DNA of 7,781 nt, taken from assembly GCA_043804925.1 (NCBI GenBank), contig JAZDIP010000020.1, forward strand, positions 1 through 7,781, read 5' to 3'. The notes beneath the pieces are model-generated. The model ran no database searches and was not told where the DNA came from. It saw only the letters and a program-made list of their open reading frames with translations. Source of the stretch: ChocPot-Mid sp043804925. GTDB taxonomy: Bacteria; Bacteroidota; Ignavibacteria; Kapaibacteriales; UBA2268. Both the position numbers and the translations under genes were made by a program. Of this stretch, positions 1-5,865 are shown one piece after another (the stretch's first letter is position 1; each line of letters starts with the position of its first letter).

Positions 1-2259
1 TTGAATTAACCGGTTATCATCTTTTAACAGTAATTTCCAACAATCCTCGATTAATATATTTGTTCCATTTGCTCCATTACTTTCCATGTCATAATTTGTC
101 GTAATCATACCCATTCGATAACCTGAAGCACCAAGATTCAATGCTGTCTCATCAAATTGTGAAATAGCCAGCCAATATATTCCGTGGTCAAGTTGTAACG
201 GTTCCTGCAATGTATCATAATCTGAACCGTAAAGATATGTTATATATCCACTGTTTTTATTTTCTTTTGATAGTTCATCATATGCAGTATTTCTTATCAT
301 AACAGATGAAGTAATTAATTCTCCCGGAAGATTATTTGCATTATTCATATATATTGAAAATCCGATTGTATTTGGAGATTGATAAACATCGGGAAAATAT
401 GCCTGAAAACCATAAATTGTATCAGGGGAACTGTAAGATTCAAACCTTATAGCTATCTGCCCGCTACCGCTTTGTGCACCATAAGAATTCTCCCATGAAG
501 CAAATCCATCTGTATTGCCGGGAAGACTCAAACCTAATACTTCTCCTTCCGATTCAATCTCTACATCATTTTGTGGTTCCGGTTTGTCGTATGCAAATAC
601 TTCACCGAAATTTAAATATTCGAGTGAGTAAATATCATTATTTTCATAATAATCATCTTCCCTCTTATGTACATTTTTTGCTAATCTATATGCAGCTCCA
701 TGAATTAAAAATAGATTATTACCTTTAAATGGATAATCTTCAAAACTGTGCATACTCATATCCGGCATTGCTATTAATCCATAAAATACATTATACATTG
801 GGACAGTTCCTCTATCTCGATAAAAATAATTAGTACCAAATAAATATCCTGGGTCATACCATGGATACCATTCATAATTATCAATTGATATTTGATTATT
901 ATTTTTAATTTTAATAAACATTTCAAAACTATAATTTGTGTCTCGTCCATGGCACAAATTTAAAACTACCGGAAAACTAATATATCTTAAATTATGAATA
1001 ATAGAGTAAGGATTTAATAAATGTACTTTACTAATGGATAAATCCGGATTTTTATAATCTTTTTCTAAAAAAGTATAGACATTTTGTATAAAAAAATCAT
1101 CATAGTCATCATGTACAAATCCATTCCAGTTTCTTTTTGCATCAACCCTAAATCTTATTCTTACAAATCCACCAGTTTTTTTGCTAAGCATATAATTCTG
1201 AAGATTTAGATAGTAATTTTTGAACTCAATATCTTTGCCGTAGTCATATATATCACAATTTAATCCGGGAATGCTGTCTGGATTGTCCTTATCAGGTAAA
1301 CCGTAATAGCTCCCACCACCACCGAATAATATCAAAGCAGGTTCACCTTTATAATATTTACCGCTTTTCGAATCCATCAATCTGTTCCAAATTGTATCTG
1401 AAGGATTCATGAGTTCATAGATATTATTTGAAAAAGCTAAATCAACTATTAACTTATCAGGTTCCCTGTATTCTGAATTGCAGTCTCCGTTAAGAATAAC
1501 TCTATGCTCAGGACCATAAAGTGTTTTATCAGCCCAACCTCTATCGAATGAAATTGGTAATTTGCCTGTTCTTTGACATTCAATGATTATTTTAGCAAAG
1601 GATTTGTCTCTTAAGTCAATAACACCTGATATCAGTGTATCACCAAATCTGCCATTAGTGCCGTATTCATTTCTTTTTTCATCAACTCTATTAAGCCGAA
1701 AAACAGGTCGCAGATTTGATATTATTGAATCCTTGTAATAATGCCATAGACCTTCAATACCTCCATAACCTGAATAATTTGTATCCCACTTTGAATCAAC
1801 TTCTTTAACAGTCAATCCAAGATTTGTATTATGGCAAAGTTTTGTACCATCAACAACTTCTACACCGGAACTACCCCAATTCTTATCGTCAGGAAATGTG
1901 CTTTTAAGTTTATCATAAACATCTGAAGTATCTAAATATGTTTTAAAATGGTTCCAAGGTAGTTCTTTTAAATATCCAACAACACTAAATTTTGAATATA
2001 CTGTATCATAAGTTTTGATTTCAATATTATCTTTAAATTCTGTTACTACCACTTTAACTAACATTTGTCCGTAATACAAATCCCATAAATCATTTGGCTC
2101 AAAAGAAGGTTCTCCAATTTTTATATAACATTTCGGTGGTAATGCCCAACCATGATTTTCAAATGGCGGAACAATTTCTTTACCTGTTGAATCAAAATAA
2201 TAAAATTCATCAACCATTTTTTCATGATATAGAATAGTGTCACCAAAAAACAATTGTAG
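1..2259 (-). CDS. Large surface/secreted-type protein, C-terminal portion; lacks its 5' end and runs off the window
   Basis: I do not recognise the family. The minus-strand frame is open for 753 codons from just after a TGA at 2260-2262 to the left edge, with no stop, far beyond chance in such AT-rich DNA. The predicted protein is rich in Asn, Tyr, Asp, Gly and Ser, with scattered cysteines and no membrane segment, as in extracellular beta-sandwich proteins of Bacteroidota relatives. Notable stretches are ECQRTGKLPISFDRGW near 1550-1600, LILFGGGGSYYGLPDKDNPD near 1280-1340, and a final module from about position 560 to the edge (starting near LGLSLPGNTDGFASW) that reads like a lectin-like jelly roll. 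The only nearby starts are ATG at 2215-2217 and TTG at 2251-2253. Neither has a ribosome binding site or a signal peptide behind it, so the true N-terminus appears to be missing. A secretion signal could lie beyond the left edge. That the frame is coding is well supported; its function and surface location are inferred. Confidence 0.7.
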
Positions 2260-2759
2260 TCATGATTAGAATAAACTATTAATACTTTGACCGGTGCATT
2301 AAGATTATGATTTTTGAAATTAAAATTAGCCAATACCTTTTCATACTTTTGCAGTTTCTCTTTAACTACCCTATCAACAGTTTTCTTCCTTTCAACTTCA
2401 ATTAAAAATATATGCTGTTTCAAAGATAATTTATCTGTCATTTTTACAACCAGATCAGGTCTCAATATAGAATATCTCTCATTGTATTTAATTTCAAAAA
2501 TATAATCAGGGAAATTCCTTAAAAAAGACAAAGCCACATCCCTTACCATGCTTTCATGCATAATATTGTAAGGACTTTTTGGTCCTCCTCTCCAAACATG
2601 CTCCGGTGTCCTGTCAACATACTTTGCACCAAGTCTGGTTATAGCAAAGAATTGTTCCTGACTTAGATTTCTTACTTTGGTAATAGTTGACAACGGTTGT
2701 ATCAATTTTTGTTTCTCCAATTCATCAAAAGCTTTCCGGGTATGCACCAAAGCACCCAA
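2121..2759 (-). CDS. Replication-relaxation (Replic_Relax)-like protein, truncated at both ends; probable gene remnant
   Basis: Residues 1-170 or so look like the Replic_Relax family, proteins found on plasmids and integrative elements with a winged-helix N-terminus and a restriction-endonuclease-like core. Visible signs are a helix and linker ending in LEKQKLIQPL (about 14-23), a short segment QFFAITRLGAKYV, a conserved-looking MHESMVRDV (67-75), RPDLVV with Asp102, and FLIEVERKKT with Glu121/Glu123. A Lys-rich helix and the strand VKVLIVYSN follow. The D...ExE spacing resembles a PD-(D/E)XK fold. The first codon is a TTG without a ribosome binding site. The frame continues upstream to about 2834 with no ATG, and the usual first half of the winged helix is absent. 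After about residue 170 the translation is merely the out-of-frame reading of the neighbouring long frame, so residues 171-212 are not authentic. It is probably non-functional. Family assignment is by pattern only and moderately sure. Confidence 0.5.
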   Translation of the reverse strand: MGALVHTRKAFDELEKQKLIQPLSTITKVRNLSQEQFFAITRLGAKYVDRTPEHVWRGGPKSPYNIMHESMVRDVALSFLRNFPDYIFEIKYNERYSILRPDLVVKMTDKLSLKQHIFLIEVERKKTVDRVVKEKLQKYEKVLANFNFKNHNLNAPVKVLIVYSNHDYNCFLVTLFYIMKKWLMNFIILIQQVKKLFRHLKIMVGHYHRNVI

Positions 2760-3003
2760 AATGGTTTTAGCCTCAATAATAAATAAAGATAGTATTGATG
2801 ATGTTATATATACGATTGCTGATGCATTACATCAAATTGGAAATGAATAAGTTATAATAAAATCCATGTGTAATTTTAGTTGGCTATATTGGTATTCTTG
2901 CTGTCGGTTTAGTATTATTAGATATTTATCCCTAAACAAAACGTATTAATAATTTGATATTATGAAATAATTTCTTAATTTTAGATGCAATATTTTTTCA
3001 AAC
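2760..3003. other. AT-rich spacer between divergent genes, no supported gene
   Basis: A 29-codon plus-strand frame (2761-2850, starting MVLASIINKDSIDDV) and a short hydrophobic frame ending about 2937 (VGYIGILAVGLVLLDIYP) are visible. Neither has a ribosome binding site, and they are in different frames. They may be debris of an older gene. A weak inverted pair GTTTAG/CTAAAC lies near 2908-2937. The spacer must contain the promoter of the plus-strand gene at 3019, but I see no clear -10/-35 or TAnnTTTG motif. Confidence 0.4.
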
Positions 3004-3005
3004 TT

Positions 3006-3009
3006 GAGG
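3006..3009 (+). promoter_or_regulatory. Ribosome binding site GAGG that fixes the start of the small membrane protein
   Basis: GAGG lies 9 bases before ATG 3019. The alternative TTG start at 3004 overlaps this motif, so the ATG is the better start and the first five codons of the longer frame are probably leader. Confidence 0.55.
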
Positions 3010-3018
3010 TTAAATATA

Positions 3019-3420
3019 ATGAAAAAATCAAAAATCATTACAAACATCTACGGTTATGCTGTATGTTTGACAGCCATAATTGTTTTCATAATATGTATAA
3101 GTCAATTCATATTTGCAGTGATGAATTTGAATGACCCTATACATTCGGGCTGGAATTCATCCGATTCGCCAAGTTTAGCATCCTTTGAAAACTATAAAGC
3201 CGATATTCTCGAGTCAGGGAATGCTAAGTTACAGAGTTCCGAAAAATATGTACCTGATAACAGAACATTACACAAAATGTACAAAGCAGCGGTTAAAGAT
3301 AAAATTGCATTAGAAAGCCACAGAGCATACAGAGAGCTATACGTAAGTATAATACTTATAATTATGTCAGCCATCCTATTCCTATTTCATTGGCGTTGGA
3401 TGCGAAAAAGAACGAGATAG
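3019..3420 (+). CDS. Small bitopic/two-pass membrane protein of unknown function
   Basis: This 133-residue protein starts MKKSKIITNI. A first hydrophobic helix spans about residues 9-35 (YGYAVCLTAIIVFIICISQF within it). Next comes a polar domain of about 70 residues containing GWNSSDSPSLASFENYK and a basic, helical RTLHKMYKAAVKDK. A second helix (about 107-125) ends in the basic tail WRWMRKRTR. The positive charges at both ends put the termini in the cytoplasm and the middle domain outside. The layout, with its central SFENYK-type motif and HWRW at the end of helix 2, is one I recall from uncharacterised bacterial membrane proteins, but I cannot name a family. It stands alone, convergent with the Fe-S oxidoreductase gene, and is followed by a hairpin terminator. 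No function is assigned. That it is a real gene is supported by the start context, the membrane topology and the terminator. Confidence 0.7.
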   Translation: MKKSKIITNIYGYAVCLTAIIVFIICISQFIFAVMNLNDPIHSGWNSSDSPSLASFENYKADILESGNAKLQSSEKYVPDNRTLHKMYKAAVKDKIALESHRAYRELYVSIILIIMSAILFLFHWRWMRKRTR

Positions 3421-3453
3421 TTCCCCTATAAAAGCTATATAATTTTTCACGTT

Positions 3454-3480
3454 AAGTCAGTTTTTACAACTGACTTTTCT
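3454..3480 (+). terminator. Hairpin terminator after the small membrane protein gene
   Basis: A perfect 9-bp inverted repeat (AAGTCAGTT, loop TTTAC, AACTGACTT) sits 34 bases after the stop codon and runs into TTCT. The T tract is short. The stem has A residues before it on the other strand, so it could also work for the convergent minus-strand gene. Confidence 0.65.
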
Positions 3481-3494
3481 TGAAATCACTATTC

Positions 3495-3519
3495 GCTGTC
3501 AGGTGTTATTCCTGACAGT
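3495..3519 (-). terminator. Possible terminator hairpin after the Fe-S oxidoreductase gene
   Basis: A perfect 8-bp inverted repeat CTGTCAGG / CCTGACAG with a 7-base loop lies about 20 bases past the stop codon of the minus-strand gene at 3539. It has no T tract on either side, so intrinsic termination is uncertain. With the hairpin at 3454 it forms a tandem pair between two convergent genes. Confidence 0.4.
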
Positions 3520-3538
3520 ACGGAAATTTGAATATTTT

Positions 3539-5560
3539 CTATTCTTCGAGATTATCCAAGATAATTTCAGCAATGTCTTTGACCTCGATTTCTTCGACTT
3601 TGTCTTTTGCTTTGACTCCATCAGTAATCATTGTCATACAAAATGGACAGTTTACTGCTATACAATCAGCACCCGTATCGAGTAATTGTTCAGTCCTTTC
3701 GATGTTTACTCTTTTTCCTTTAGTTTCTTCCAAAAACATTTGTGCGCCACCGGCACCACAACAAAAACCTCTGTCGCCTGTTCTCTCAGGTTCCAGTACC
3801 TCGATACCGGATAATTTCTTCAGATTATTTCTTGGAGCATCATATATCTGATTATACCTTCCAAGATAACATGAATCATGGTAAGCAATCTTTTTGCTTA
3901 GTCCATTTTGTTTAAGTTTCAATCTACCTTCATCCAATAATTGCTGAATAAATTGGGTATGATGAAGCACTTCATAATTGCCTCCAAAATCAGGATATTC
4001 ATTTTTAAATGTATTGAAGCAATGAGGACAAATAGTAACAATCTTTTTCACGTAGTAACCATTTAAAGTTTCTATGTTCATTTTTACGAGCATATCTGCG
4101 AGATATTCATTCCCTGCACGGCGAGCCAAGTCACCGTTACAACGTTCCTCCTGTCCGAGTATACGGAAATTAATATTTGCTTTCTGCATCAGTTTTGCAA
4201 ACGCAACCGATATTTTCTTAGCACGGTCATCAAAGCTACCGGCACAACCTACCCAAAATAGAATATCGAAATCAGAATCTTCAGCACAAGTTTTTATTCC
4301 TGTCCCTACCGCCCAGTCAGTTCTTTCGCTTGGTGAAAAAGACCATGGTGAACCGTTGTTTTCCAAATCGCTGAAGGCAGGTTGTATTTCCGGCGGGAAA
4401 TTTGCTTCCATCATCACAAGACTTCGTCGCATTCCCACGATTACCGGAACATGCTCGATTGTAATCGGACATTCCTGCATACATGCCCCACAGGTTGTAC
4501 ATTGCCAAAGAGCTTCGATGCTTTCGTATTCACCAACGAATTTTTTATCAAGGATTTTTTGTTCATCTTCTATTGCTGAGTACTCTTTCCCTGAATCCTT
4601 GGCTTCTTTCATTTTGAGCATTATGGGCGCGGCTTCCTTAACTCTTTCCCTTATCTGAACAATAATCTCCCTTGGGCTTAATTCTTTTCCGGTTAAATTT
4701 GCAGGACAAACAGATGTACATCTTCCACAATGAGTACATGAGTAAGAATCAAACAAGCTTTTCCAACTCATGTCATCCAAATCAACAACTCCGAATTTTT
4801 CGATACCTTCTTCTTCGAAGTTGATTTTTTCCAGCTTATTCGGAATTCTCTCAGGTGAAAAATATACATTAGGTATAGAAGTATAAACATGAAAATGTTT
4901 TGAAAATGGCAAATAGTTGGCAAAAAGCAGTATAACTAAAATGTGAATCCACCAGGAAATTTCGTAAATGATATTAGCCGATTGAAATGGAATCCAGTTA
5001 GTGATAGCAAAAGTTACAGGGCATACACTCGATTCGGGTAAAGTACCTAAAACATGACAAGCTGCCTTCTCTATCATCAGTGAACTGACAATTATAAATA
5101 TTGAACCAAGAACAATGGAAGCATCTATTATTTCACTCTTGTCTCCCTGCAAACGCTTTACTTTGAAAACAAATCTCCTGATAAGTGAGAATATTACTGC
5201 TATTATAACCACAAGACTGAACAAATCCGTACCGATAGTAATAACAGGATAAAGAGGACCGAGAAAACTCCAATTGAATTCATGGCGAAATCCCTGAAAT
5301 ACTGCTTCTGCCGCTGATAATAAAAGTACAAGGAAGCCCCAGTAAATCCCAACATGTACTAAACCTGCGAAACCCTCTCGTAAAATCTTGGTTTGCCCAA
5401 AAGCGACCTTGAGCGTGTGTTTAATTCTTTTCGCGGGATTATCGGTTCTGTTATCTTCTTTGGCTACTTTTAGATATGAAAACATTCTTTTAAGATTGAT
5501 ATACAGCATTACAGCGGAAAATAGCAACACTGCTCCAAAAATTATCGTCTTTAAATCCAT
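3539..5560 (-). CDS. Membrane Fe-S oxidoreductase, HdrD/GlpC-like with NarI-like cytochrome b domain; likely ETF:menaquinone oxidoreductase
   Basis: This 673-residue protein has about five membrane helices (near 5-23, 64-84, 103-128, 146-166, 196-216). Histidines 69, 206, 222 and 224 are candidate heme b ligands; the run PFSKHFH after the last helix is typical of this family. Two ferredoxin-type motifs follow, each with its four cysteines and a Pro: C275/278/281/285 and C354/357/360/364. Two CCG-type domains complete it. The first is C439, C474 followed by Asn, C511/C514. The second is complete: C564, C600-C601-Gly, C638/C641, as in heterodisulfide reductase HdrB/HdrD non-cubane cluster sites. 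Family knowledge: this fusion architecture occurs in proteins proposed to move electrons between electron-transferring flavoprotein and menaquinone during beta-oxidation. The nearby acyl-CoA synthetase fits that role. A different soluble partner is possible, since no etf genes are visible here. The start ATG has only a weak GAAG upstream. Domain assignment is very sure; the partner is inferred. Confidence 0.9.
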   Translation of the reverse strand: MDLKTIIFGAVLLFSAVMLYINLKRMFSYLKVAKEDNRTDNPAKRIKHTLKVAFGQTKILREGFAGLVHVGIYWGFLVLLLSAAEAVFQGFRHEFNWSFLGPLYPVITIGTDLFSLVVIIAVIFSLIRRFVFKVKRLQGDKSEIIDASIVLGSIFIIVSSLMIEKAACHVLGTLPESSVCPVTFAITNWIPFQSANIIYEISWWIHILVILLFANYLPFSKHFHVYTSIPNVYFSPERIPNKLEKINFEEEGIEKFGVVDLDDMSWKSLFDSYSCTHCGRCTSVCPANLTGKELSPREIIVQIRERVKEAAPIMLKMKEAKDSGKEYSAIEDEQKILDKKFVGEYESIEALWQCTTCGACMQECPITIEHVPVIVGMRRSLVMMEANFPPEIQPAFSDLENNGSPWSFSPSERTDWAVGTGIKTCAEDSDFDILFWVGCAGSFDDRAKKISVAFAKLMQKANINFRILGQEERCNGDLARRAGNEYLADMLVKMNIETLNGYYVKKIVTICPHCFNTFKNEYPDFGGNYEVLHHTQFIQQLLDEGRLKLKQNGLSKKIAYHDSCYLGRYNQIYDAPRNNLKKLSGIEVLEPERTGDRGFCCGAGGAQMFLEETKGKRVNIERTEQLLDTGADCIAVNCPFCMTMITDGVKAKDKVEEIEVKDIAEIILDNLEE

Positions 5561-5584
5561 GTCAAATCTTCAATTAATTGTAAA

Positions 5585-5659
5585 AACACTAATTCTGTCA
5601 AAATTAACAAAAAAAAAGGATAATGAATAAAGAATTTGACTTTTGATTATTTTAGTGTT
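5585..5659. repeat. Nested inverted repeat upstream of the Fe-S oxidoreductase gene
   Basis: The outer arms AACACTAA (5585-5592) and TTAGTGTT (5652-5659) match perfectly over 8 bp. Inside them GTCAAAATT (5597-5605) pairs with AATTTGAC (5633-5640), apart from one unpaired base. The structure lies 25-99 bases before the start codon and covers the TTGACA-like sequence, so it could be a binding site or an RNA fold in the leader. In such AT-rich DNA part of the match could be chance. Confidence 0.35.
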
Positions 5660-5841
5660 GTTAAAAAATCTAAAAGTTAACCGAATCATAGAACCAGTAC
5701 TGAATGTAATGCCAAAGATTTCGATGAATTTTCACACACTCCTTTATTCTTTCTAATTAGTAGGGATACTAAAATAATATACCCTGTCTTGGAAAATAGA
5801 AAAAGAAGATAGAAAATTATTATGAATTCTTCGCTCTCGCC

Positions 5842-5856
5842 CAAAATGGCATTTTG
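5842..5856. repeat. Short palindrome CAAAATGGCATTTTG after the acyl-CoA synthetase gene
   Basis: The two 7-base arms are perfect around a single central base, 9 bases past the stop codon of the synthetase. No T tract follows on the minus strand and the stem is mostly A:T, so it is a poor terminator. A protein site or chance are equally possible. Confidence 0.3.
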
Positions 5857-5865
5857 TGATAAGCC

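Larger units (their letters stand above)
5561..5865. other. Intergenic region between acyl-CoA synthetase and Fe-S oxidoreductase genes
   Basis: This 305-bp AT-rich gap separates two genes read in the same direction. I see no gene or RNA in it; the frames present are under 20 codons and lack ribosome binding sites. It holds a short palindrome just after the synthetase stop and a nested inverted repeat near the oxidoreductase start, both listed separately. The distance suggests the oxidoreductase may have its own promoter. A TTGACA (minus strand, 5601-5596) is present, but no well-spaced -10 box goes with it. Confidence 0.6.

Noticed and set aside
474..728. 84-codon plus-strand frame in the left region
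   Set aside because: It lies antisense to the 753-codon minus-strand frame, and its translation (His/Leu/Tyr-rich) looks like non-coding sequence.
2761..2850. 29-codon plus-strand peptide starting MVLASIINKDS
   Set aside because: It reads like protein but has no ribosome binding site and is very short. It may be the debris of an older gene and cannot be supported as a gene.
4074..4658. 194-codon plus-strand frame
   Set aside because: It is antisense to the cysteine-motif region of the Fe-S oxidoreductase, whose identity is certain; no ribosome binding site was seen.
5561..5865. Possible small RNA or tRNA in the 305-bp gap
   Set aside because: No cloverleaf, no GGTTCRANNCC-type T arm and no strong stem with a T tract on either strand.
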